From contig JAPWDM010000008.1 in NCBI GenBank assembly GCA_035578155.1, positions 27,056,598 to 27,120,597 on the forward strand: a DNA stretch of 64,000 nt, given 5' to 3'. The notes below the pieces were generated by a model that was not told the origin of the DNA, searched no databases, and was given only the letters and a program-made list of their open reading frames with translations. The stretch is from Brachynemurus nebulosus. Taxonomy: Eukaryota > Arthropoda > Insecta > Neuroptera > Myrmeleontidae. Positions 1-64,000 of this stretch are shown piece after piece; the stretch's first letter is position 1; each line of letters begins with the position of its first letter. The translations under genes and the position numbers were made by a program.

Positions 1-410
1 ACCTTACATTATGAGGAAAGTGGTGGGGACCTTTTGGATTTGATTAGTATGCGTCTACAACCATCTTCTTAGAGGAACTGTGTCAATATTATGATAGATA
101 TAATATTATATGTAATAGAACACTTACCCTTTGAACTTAATTTCTATTGTTTCTAATTCAGCGGTAGGATGCTATAACTTTTGCATAAAATCTGAAGATT
201 TTATGGTTAAAAGAAGCACGTTGCATTAAATAGAAACAACTATATTCTAAAATAAAAAATAGGGTAAGCATGCCGAGACATTGCCTCAAGTTTTAAACGT
301 GAATATGTCTATTGGTTTTGTTTGAAAATGAGCAATTAAATTGAAACAGTTGTCACAATTAAAAACAAACATGATACTTTTGCTAAAGAAATTACAAAAA
401 TTAACCTCCT
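1..410. other. Stretch without recognised gene
   Basis: AT-rich sequence to the left of a TTAA-flanked piggyBac-type element. I see no coding region. The missing last exon of the norpA gene could lie here or beyond the window edge, but no matching peptide was found. Confidence 0.5.
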
Positions 411-559
411 TTAATACGTTCATTGCCGATCACGTGATATCGCGTGATACAACTTTCCTATATGGCCGATCACACGATATCGCGTAGAGTGCCTAACAAG
501 TTTCTATGTTCGATAGAATAGCAACCACAGCAGAACGGTACGATATGTTTACGTTGGCC

Positions 560-1990
560 AGTGGCGAGGGGAACAAGATATAGAGATAAGAGGCGTGGTC
601 ACCGGATCGCGTCATTCGTTTTTGCGAAAAAAAGGCGAAAATATATTACAGTATTGCAACGGTGTCCATGTTGGACAATGGAAGGACAAAAAAAAAATAA
701 GTTACATAAGTTCAGAATTTCCTGATAAAATGCAAGAAGTTACGACCAGACGCGGCGATGTTGTCATGAAGCCCACAGCCATCATCAACTACAATGTCAG
801 ATGTTGATATACAAGATCAGGTGTTATTATTCATGTGAAAGGAAAACTTTACATTGGTCATACTCTAATGTGAGTTTGATAAATGCTCGGACACTATATA
901 ATACAGGGGTCGGCAACCTTTTTTGGATGGCGGGCCATTTTTAAAAAAAATAATTTTTAGCGGGTCACACAGTCAAATATTTTGCAATGTAGTATGTGGC
1001 TTAAGTAGATTTTTTTTAACGAATGTTCGAATCGAAAATTCAGCTTTTAGAGTCACTGTCTTGATGCTACTTGACCCCGGAACTATGATAGAAATAATTT
1101 ATTTTGAAGTCTCTAGAAGCCAGAAATGACATCCACGAAAATTTATATAACTCTCGAACGAGAAAAATTCTGTTTTTACGAAATTTGGTAAAAATATTGG
1201 AAGTCCAAAAAGTCAGACACGTCCGATGCCCGAAATGGATTTTTAGGCATTTCTGCCTAAAAAATTTTTATGGAGAAGTAAGTTTTTTGCCCAAATTTCC
1301 TCAAGTTTTTGCCATATTTTCTTACACCGTTGGAAAGAGGAGAAAATAATTACATAAAAAGGATTTTCGATCAATAATTCTATGTCAAGTAGTTTCTGAG
1401 AAAAACTAATTTCTGTAAAAGGAAATTCGCTATATTATACAGGATACTGCGATAGGGGTATTTTCTTTTTTTTTTAACACAAATTAATATAAATATTATT
1501 AAAAATCAACATGAGGAAAAATTTTTAGTAACAGTTTTATTTACGTGTTATAAAACATCGGAGAACAAAAAAAGTATAAAGTATGCTCAACTCTCCATAG
1601 GCAGAGCAAATTGTTCGAAAAGAGTTATTGTTTGGCGGGCCGCATGAAAGCTTGCAACGGGCCGCAGGTTGCCGACCCCTGATATAATAGATATTCGAAC
1701 GAAAACAATATGATCCTATACGATTTTAGGGAGAAAATTATTGAGTCTTATTTACCAAAAATAACAACTGACACACAAAGAAGGAGCGGGAACGAAAAAC
1801 AACACAGACTGACTAAAATTGAATATTTCAAACCGCGGACACTAAGCACTGGTTAAGTAGTGAACGCGACATCTAGAAAGGATTGTAGAAACTGTTATAA
1901 AAATAAAAGAGTGAAAACCACTACCGAATGTAAACAATGTCCAGAAAGTCCTCCATTGTGTTCTGACTGTTTTTTTTTAACTTGCATGAC
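560..1990 (+). pseudogene. piggyBac transposase remnant, split by a hAT element
   Basis: Two pieces of a piggyBac-like transposase can be read in order. The first (595-835) contains WKDKK, TTRRGDVV and KPTAIINYN, then after a frameshift near 795 MSDVDIQDQ, resembling the family block around the YN..M..VD..DQ motif. The second (about 1710-1990) contains DFREKIIESYLPK, RLTKIEYFKPR, an in-frame stop, and a cysteine-rich tail CRNC...CKQC...LCSDCF that matches the C-terminal zinc-binding domain typical of these transposases. A hAT element (904-1681) lies between the pieces. The N-terminal part and the catalytic core are missing, so the gene is dead. The family call rests on remembered motifs. Confidence 0.8.
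904..1681. mobile_element. Non-autonomous hAT element
   Basis: The ends are inverted, CAGGGGTCGGCAACCT and AGGTTGCCGACCCCTG, flanked by a perfect 8-bp duplication ATATAATA (896-903 and 1682-1689). An 8-bp duplication with CAGGGG ends is typical of the hAT superfamily. No transposase is visible in 778 bp. It landed inside the piggyBac transposase and is therefore younger than that element. Confidence 0.93.
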
Positions 1991-2084
1991 TGCATTTCTA
2001 AATACGTATATGAATGTTACATTCTCTTATTCCATTTTTTTTATTTTTTAAGTTGACGTTTTTTTTTTTGTAAATATTACACTA

Positions 2085-2700
2085 TATGGCGATGATAAAA
2101 TTTCCCTGGTGAGCGTTTGTGAAACTAATATATGACATATGATTAATATTATTTCATTGCTTTATAAAAATTTTGTGATGATTTCTTTGTTGAACATTTA
2201 TGAAAGAGTAAAAAATACTACGAGACCTTCGCGAGTGTGAACAATATTTTAAAAGTGGAATATTAATGTGTGTTGGTGTTAAAGAACGAAATTTCAATAA
2301 CATAAAATATCTGGGTTTAGCTGCACAAATTTCTGGAGTATTAAGTTATCCACATGAAGTGGAATGTAATGTTGACGCCTCAAAATGTTCTAAGCAAACA
2401 CGCATAAATACTGATGGGGCTTTCATTTTAAGAATAGTTTCCCAATCTTTTTTAAGTTTGACACTGGTAGGAAAACGATGAAAACTCAGTCTTTCCCTTT
2501 TGTAGTTTCTGCACTGTGGAACACAGAAGTAAGTACTCCCTTTTCTTTTGGCGGCTGTTTATCTCAACACTTTAAATCACGTAATTATACGCACAATTTA
2601 CGTGAAAATTTTATTAAATTGCTATTAGAAAATTCAGCTGTATGAAAATGATCTGTCATATGTTAGTTCCGCGACTTGTCGCTAGGGAATCTTATCATTG
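2085..2700 (+). repeat. Dispersed repeat X, copy 1
   Basis: The block is repeated in 42400-44700. Shared stretches include the region around TTTCCCT...GCGTTTG, the run around TATTTTAAAAGT.GAATATT, and the end TTAGTTCCGCGACT.GTC. The second copy lacks about 250 bp in the middle and has other elements inserted. No recognised protein is encoded. Confidence 0.7.
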
Positions 2701-3139
2701 CCATATTTTTTTATTGATAAATATAACTTTTTTCATAAATTATATACCACGCGATATCTCGTGACCAACATAAGAACCTATTTAATTAACATAAGATTAT
2801 ATAGATGCAATAATAACTTATTTTCGACACAAAAAAGCTAAATTTAAAGGAAAAAATATTTGGCCATCTCACAAAGTCTGTATTTTTAGCTTGGCAATGA
2901 ACGTGTTAAACCGTCGAACTACGGTTTTACGGTTAATTTTTTTTAATTAGAGCTCTCTGTTGATTTGTAACGATGTAAGCTCCGTTTTGTAACATTTTCG
3001 CTGGTCTGTTGGTCTGACGTCATTAACAAATGAAACAAAATTAGATATACAATTTTATGTTGCTATAGTTATTCTAATATAAAAATAACAAAAAGGAAAA
3101 GAGCGAAAATTTTGGTACGTCTAATTTTGACTAATTTGT

Positions 3140-3825
3140 ACCGGAAAGAAGTTAGCGCCGAAAGTTGAAAAATCTTTTTGTTTTTTATATGGTTAAATTG
3201 CTCCTTTGAAATCAGTAATTGCTCCACCTGAAACTTAATTATTTAATTAGTTATTTATAAAGAAAAAAATGTTTTTCCGTTATTTAAGTTATCAAAATCT
3301 CCCAAAATAATACTTTTTTATATAATTTCTTTACGTCAATAAATTGCTCCCAGTTTGCTCTATTTAATTTAAAAGCTAAATCTTAATTTTTTTGAATAAT
3401 TATTAAAATATTTTTTTTTTTTTTTATAATGTTATTTAACTTGTCAAAATTCAATTATCCTTAAATATATGCAAACGACTTAAAGGTATAATGGATTGCC
3501 TATACGTTTTAATAATACATAACCTAATTCATAATATTTTTTATTTTAATATATTTTAATTATTATTCAGAGAAATTAATAACTAACTTGTAAATTAGAT
3601 GGAGCAAATTGGGAGCAATTTTTTGATATAAAGTAATTGTATAAAAATGCATTATTTAACAAGATTTTGATAATAGAAATAGTCAAACAAAAAAGTTTTT
3701 TTGTTTGTAAATAACTAATTAAGTAATTAAGTTCCAGGTGGAGCAATTACTGATTACAAAGGAGCAATTTAGCCATATAAAAAACAGAAAGATTTTCCAA
3801 CTTTCGGCGCCAACTTCTTTCCGGT
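3140..3825. mobile_element. Mutator-like foldback MITE, copy 1
   Basis: A 686-bp element begins ACCGGAAAGAAGTT and ends AACTTCTTTCCGGT. The two halves are largely inverted copies of each other over about 300 bp, with GGAGCAATT and GCTCCTTT motifs in both arms. It is flanked by a perfect 9-bp duplication CTAATTTGT (3131-3139 and 3826-3834). A second copy with its own 9-bp duplication is at 18091-18780. Nine-base duplications with long inverted ends fit the Mutator superfamily. No coding sequence is seen. Confidence 0.9.
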
Positions 3826-3834
3826 CTAATTTGT

Positions 3835-5490
3835 TTAATGACGCCAGACCAAGTTTAGGTAATATTACTTATAGATGGCAGGTACAGCAACTAAAATGAC
3901 GGTATGTATAGATTCACAGATCGATTCTGACCGTTCAAAGTCCAACTCTATTTGTTATGTATCCTTTTTTATTGCATTTGTACAATACCAATACAACATA
4001 GTGTAACAAAGATAGGAAACATGTTTGATGGGCCAAAATTAATCTGTTGAAGTATAATTAACTCGTTAGCGGCTTAAAGGATTACAAGCTGAGATCCCGA
4101 GACGTAATCACATCAAATATAAATAATAACAACACGATTTAAAACTACTTTTTATTTTGTTTTCGAAAATTACACTTTGTACTTTAATTAATAGGTTTCT
4201 TTTTTTTAAAATTAATATTAAAAATAATACTATCAATAAATAACAATTTAAAAAATATACGTCATTAATTATTAATTTCTGAAATAATTTATAAATAATA
4301 CAATTTTTCAAATATATAATTCATGACTAGAACAAATACGTTTCTTTTAAAATTATTTCTTATAGACACACAATGGACCATGGAATAATAATTAACTAAA
4401 ACTAGTCATTTAGTTTAAGAGATCTTCAAATGTTGACAACTGACAAACAAATTGAATATCTTTCGTTATAGTAATAACAGTGAGTATATTTATTTGGTAT
4501 ACATTACAGTAAAAAATAAAACAAATTTTAGACCGAGTTCTTTTAAAAAAATAATTTAAATAAATTATATTTTTTAGGATTATTATGTAGTGAATTTGTC
4601 TGAGTACTAAATAAAAAATTTTATTTAATGGCATCACATTTTTTCGCGTAATCTACGCTTTTAATGATACTTTACGTTACAAAAATTAAATAGTTATAGT
4701 AGCTAAGATAAAATATTTTATATTTCAGCTCCTATTTTTTTTTTATCACATCCATCTATGCATTTTGAATTGGTTCAATTATTATTTTTCTATTTTAAAT
4801 AAGTCAGTAAAAATTCTTGTATTGTAAAATTTATCCGAAAAAAAGGTTATAAAAACGACGATTATAAAGAACGTTTTCAGTTGGTTTTAAAATTAGAGAA
4901 GATATTTAGACGAAGAATTCGCTCTTTGAACTCATTTCGTATTCTAGTTCTTCATTTTTGTACATATCGATTAACTAAAAACAAAAAAACAAAATGGTTA
5001 GATTTATTGCCTAGAAATTATCTAAAAAAAAAATATTAATAAACTAATAACGTTAAAAACAATCAATTTAAACGTTTACATTTTCGCGCGTTGCGTGACG
5101 TAACAAGGCATACTACATTCTTTGCGTTAACACCCTAAGACGCTAGTATTTTCAACCGTACTTTAAATGATCGATAAAAGTCTATCCTTATCAGATAGCG
5201 GATCAAATAGCTCCTAACAGAATTTGGCTATACAATACAGCAATGATTCTTTTTATAATACACGTGCGAGAAAGAAAGAAACATATTTCGTAATCTTTTT
5301 AAGAAAGAAAGAAATATATTTTTTATTCATTTAAACATGCACTACGAATATATAATTTGTATACAGGTATTTCATGTATTAAATATGAAATGCATTTTTA
5401 ATACGAAATACATTTATTTTTTATAAAAGTATAAATTTTTAACTGATTATTAAATATTCTGCACTAAAATGTATTGCAAACAATTATCAT
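3835..5490. other. Stretch without recognised gene
   Basis: Very AT-rich sequence with only short chance reading frames. No terminal inverted repeats, exon-like peptides or RNA gene were recognised. Confidence 0.5.
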
Positions 5491-5491
5491 A

Positions 5492-5778
5492 TCGTCGGGG
5501 ATAGTGCAAATACGCGTAACTAGCATTGGATAATTCCGCGTATCTGACAAATGTAGCCAATTGAAAAATTCGCAGGCAGTGAGCGCAGGAACCTGATTAG
5601 CAGCTTCCTCTTTGATAGATACTTTGTTCGACTAACGGAGAGCAAGAAATCGCCCAATAACAATACCGCAGATCCACTGCCGTCAAGTGGCGATCCCGCG
5701 TATGTGGTCAGGTCTAATGTAGATACGCGTTCTTTACCTATGGTATACATATACGCGGATTTGCACTATCCCCGACGA
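5492..5778. mobile_element. TA-flanked MITE
   Basis: A 287-bp element starts TCGTCGGGGATAGTGCAAAT and ends with the inverse, flanked by TA on each side. The size, TA flanks and inverted ends of about 25 bp fit a Tc1/mariner-type MITE. The small reading frame inside is not a recognised protein. Confidence 0.75.
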
Positions 5779-5780
5779 TA

Positions 5781-8239
5781 TACATTTGTAGTCTATACAC
5801 ATCGAAATCGCAAGTCATAGTTATCAACCTGTATATTCTGAATTTGTATTTAAAAAGAGATAGCAATATACACTTTGTATGTGATATATGGTACATAAAC
5901 AAACGTGGCTCTCTCTCTGTGTATTTTATACCAAGCACTAGTATACAGGGTGTGACCAATGGAATATAACATAATTAAATACAAAACTTGCCAAAAATCA
6001 AATAAAATCGCAATATAAAAAATATTCTAAGCAAAATAAGGGTCAAACAAGTTGAAAAATGATTGTGCATCGATATGTATTGCGTACTATGTCTGCAGTT
6101 ATCATGCACACTATGTAGGTATTATGAATTTATGTTATTGTGTTCTCAATTCTCACGGTTCGACACATCATGTTATACATGTTATAAATTATATCATCGG
6201 TAACCGCACTCTTGATACATACATATCGTATCTTAATATTAAATAAACATTGCAAGTTTAATAAGATAATAAATAAATCACATCTCATATCATGTTTATG
6301 TTACTAATAATAAAAATCATACTGTACAATAAATGTGTCAACATTTTTGAATAAAAAGAACACTATTTTCCATCTCTTTTCCGCAGCGCGGTGTATTTTA
6401 TGTCGGGTGTATATTATAGCAGATTTTGTCTGTAATTGCATTTCTATCTGGTGAGGGTGTATTATAAAAAGAATCTTTGCTGTAATTTGGACGGTTGGAG
6501 GGGGTTTACATATTTTTTTAAAAGTCAGTTTAATTGTCATCTAAATTTTGCCCCAGTCGGAAATACTGTATACCCAGACTCTGTTCGCGACGATTTGATT
6601 CATTCATAAATATACCTCTACTTTTGGTAAATTATCCGATTGTGTTTGTACACCTGGTTTTTCATCATTGTAATTTTTTTTAAAGTGATAAAGAGAACTT
6701 TAAATAAAATAAAAAATTTAAAAATTGAGGCGGAGACCGAATTTTTCCTTTTATTTGAAAGAGTTTTATGAAATTCATTGTTTGAATGTAATTTCCGATG
6801 TAGATCTACCACGACTACCTTTTATAAACCGTATTCTGTCAGTCTAGGTCCAAACCACATTATTAAATAATTGGAGACTTATTTTGACAATAATACCAGT
6901 TATATTGGCTTCTTAAGCGTTAGTTATCGTTGGTTTATCAAAAACTTTACATATTCTTAAAGAAAATAATCCACTGGCGTCAAATCGCGGATTGTGGGGG
7001 CCAATTTAATAGATTTTAATAAATTTCCATAATTTGTAAAAACAGAACCAAACCAAAACCAAAGGTCACCTGTGGTTTTTGATGTGAGAGATGCAAAGTT
7101 CTATCACATTAAAAATGCCTATAAATGGCAAAAACGGAAATTAATTTTTAACAAATGTCTCACAAAATTAACAAAATAATAATAATTGGAGGGCTGAATC
7201 ACAATAATCTCATTAGCAATATAGATTGTTTCTGTTGTTTCTATGCTACGTTACGTCACAAATAGATGATGGCGCGTTTCATGTTTACGTTTAAAATTTT
7301 ATTAAAAATGGCAAATTTGTAGTCTACGTTGTCATACGATATTTTTCTTTTTAACCGGTGAAAACGAATCAAATTTGGTGAAAATTTTCAATTGTGAAAA
7401 GTTAAAGCCGGAAAGCATATTTTTATTTTCAAAAACTCAAATTTATTAATATTTTACACATTTTTTAATAATGACAACTGTATGATATGGCACATTTTTT
7501 AAAGCAACTTTTTGTATTATTTGTTTACAGAATATGATAAAAATAACAAAAAATGGTTAACCGCCAAAGGGCAAAAGGCCAAAATCTTTAAATAAAAAAA
7601 AAAATATCAATTGCGTTAATTTAATTGTTATAACAAAAATGACAGTAACATTAAAAGTGTGATAATTAATAATAAAATGCAATTGTTTGTAATAAAAATA
7701 TGTGTACCGGGTTTAACTCTTTAAATACAATAATTTTTAGACACATTTGTTTATTTTTTCCATAGAGTAATAGAGGCAACATTATCTCTATACTACTGGA
7801 ATCAGTGTAACCAGTAAGAGATAGAAAATATGTTAAATACGTGCATGGGTTTACTTTGTATTTGTGCGATATTGTGTATTTGTTTGAGTAACGGAGATGA
7901 TGGTGGTGGTCACGTGGCTCAATTGTCGCATACATAGCTATGACACCACACGCATGTATCTGACGCCGTGTGGGGATTGTAATAATGCCAACACAACCAA
8001 CATAACAATCGCATCCATTGTCTTGTGATTGACCTACATCATCGACTGCCACTGAGACAGTGACTATTAAGTTGCTTAAGGTACAAAAAATTGCACACTG
8101 CAGATTTCATAATAGAGATAGTTGCTGTATCTCTCTACTCTGTGATTTTTTCCGGTAAACATCGAAATTACTGGATGACAATGTAGACTGCATTTTAGCC
8201 TTAAGAATTTATTTATTTCGAATATTTTTTTGTAGAAAA
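5781..8239. other. 3' flank or last intron of norpA; no gene seen
   Basis: The sequence immediately downstream (in transcript sense) of the last norpA exon found. The terminal exon of norpA would be expected here or further left. I looked on the minus strand for an acceptor followed by a short acidic tail ending in a PDZ-type E-F-x-A and did not find one. The 128-codon minus frame at 7666-8052 shows no recognisable domain. Confidence 0.4.
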
Positions 8240-8257
8240 TTACAAATTGTCAGTTAC

Positions 8258-63263
<55,006 letters not shown>

Positions 63264-63436
63264 TGTATTGAAATAGTATTGCTAACGTACCTTGATTAGT
63301 TATAAATAACTGATATGTTAATATCGGAAAAACATGTGTAGTAATGTGGTATGTCTGTGTGTTTGAGTAGGTTTTAGTTCACGGACTTGCCGTGAACGAC
63401 ACCACAAGCTTCTTTATATTCGGTCCGTTTTGTTGC
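63264..63436 (-). other. Probable 5' UTR part of norpA exon 1
   Basis: A good acceptor (TTCTTTTTTAG before GCAACAAAAC) lies 173 bp upstream of the ATG, so the first coding exon probably has a spliced leader from further upstream. No promoter was identified. Confidence 0.5.
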
Positions 63437-63724
63437 CTAAAAAAGAATAAAATACAATTATAAGAGATATTGTCAAAATATCGTGATACAGTGTGTCCAT
63501 GAAATGCGAAGCGAATAGAACAAGAACCAAGAATTTCTTGCGATTATTATAGTAGTTTTTTAGAATTTAATTATGTTTACGTTCAAAAGGATAGTAAATT
63601 TTATATCTTAGTTCCTTTGTTTATTAATTTTTTACCAATATTCCATATATTTTTCTAAATTAATAATAATTGAGGTCAACAGAGACGCACGAAGGATGGA
63701 TGGGATCTAACCATTGAGGAGAGA

Positions 63725-63862
63725 ATCGACTAGAGAGAATATTTATAAACAAGTCTCCGTGGTTACAAGTTGGGTTTAATAAAATGGAGTCATGCTTCAA
63801 AATTTAATGCCTGTGGTATCTCTAGAAAACATATGTTAATATGTTCGATTCAGTATTTAGTG
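63725..63862. repeat. Dispersed repeat R, second copy
   Basis: Reverse complement of 11865-11985, with blocks ACAAGTTGGGTTTAATAAAA and GCCTGTGGTATCTCTAG. Confidence 0.75.
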
Positions 63863-64000
63863 GATCTAACGTATATTCAGTGGATCTAACGTACCAAACT
63901 AAAATTTAAAAAATTTATATAACCTGTTTCAAATACAATTAATCATGAGTCAGAGTTAAAAAATTAAATAATTCTTATATTGAAAACAAACTAATCTTCT

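Larger units (their letters stand above)
415..2905 (+). mobile_element. piggyBac-type transposon, degenerate
   Basis: The element is bounded by TTAA on both sides (411-414 and 2906-2909). Its ends are inverted: TACGTTCATTGCC on the left and GGCAATGAACGTG on the right. Just inside each end are palindromic CGATATCGCG-like blocks (around 430-495 and 2750-2765), which may be transposase binding sites. It holds the broken transposase at 560-1990, a nested hAT element (904-1681) and a block repeated elsewhere in the window (2085-2700). TTAA target and inverted ends are the hallmark of the piggyBac superfamily. Confidence 0.8.

Noticed and set aside
595..807. Independent small gene
   Set aside because: The residues match a piece of piggyBac transposase and the frame breaks where the family continues, so it is a relic.
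904..1681. Possible retroelement because of the GGGCCGCA wording
   Set aside because: Perfect 8-bp duplication and inverted CAGGGGTCGGCAACC ends show a hAT element.
5520..5959. Two minus frames of about 75 codons
   Set aside because: One fills a 287-bp MITE and the other overlaps its border. Neither resembles a protein.
7666..8052. 128-codon minus frame as a gene or as the norpA last exon
   Set aside because: No domain, low complexity at both ends, and no acceptor with a tail matching NorpA.

Overview
The window looks like nuclear DNA of an insect: very AT-rich, intron-rich, packed with nested DNA transposons, and carrying a clear orthologue of the fly photoreceptor phospholipase C gene norpA. 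The order cannot be told from the sequence alone. No bacterial-type gene, operon or CRISPR array is present.

Minus strand, 63263 down to 8258: one norpA-type phospholipase C-beta gene fills almost the whole window. I placed 17 coding exons with matching phases and GT/AG borders. They join into 1061 codons covering the PH region, EF-hands, catalytic X and Y halves, C2 and the C-terminal coiled coil. An 18th exon (35522-35601) is a same-length alternative to exon 4 (29144-29223), so two isoforms are predicted. The last exon (tail of about 25-30 residues) was not found and may lie beyond position 1. Intron 2 is about 21 kb, and all the larger introns are filled with repeats.

Plus strand, 44755-45543: an intronless phosphoglycerate-mutase-like gene of 262 codons sits in norpA intron 2, antisense to it. 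Both catalytic histidines of the family are replaced (by Leu17 and Asp193), so it is probably a pseudoenzyme derived from a retrocopy.

Mobile DNA: there are many elements with recognisable ends. These include TTAA-flanked piggyBac-type elements (one keeps a broken transposase at 560-1990), hAT-type elements with 8-bp duplications, Mutator-like foldback elements with 9-bp duplications, TA-flanked elements, large palindromes, and a family carrying a tRNA-Thr(AGU)-like core between inverted ends. Many are nested, which gives a relative order of insertion. Tandem arrays (91-bp, about 160-bp and 35-bp units) and (AT)n tracts fill other intron sequence.
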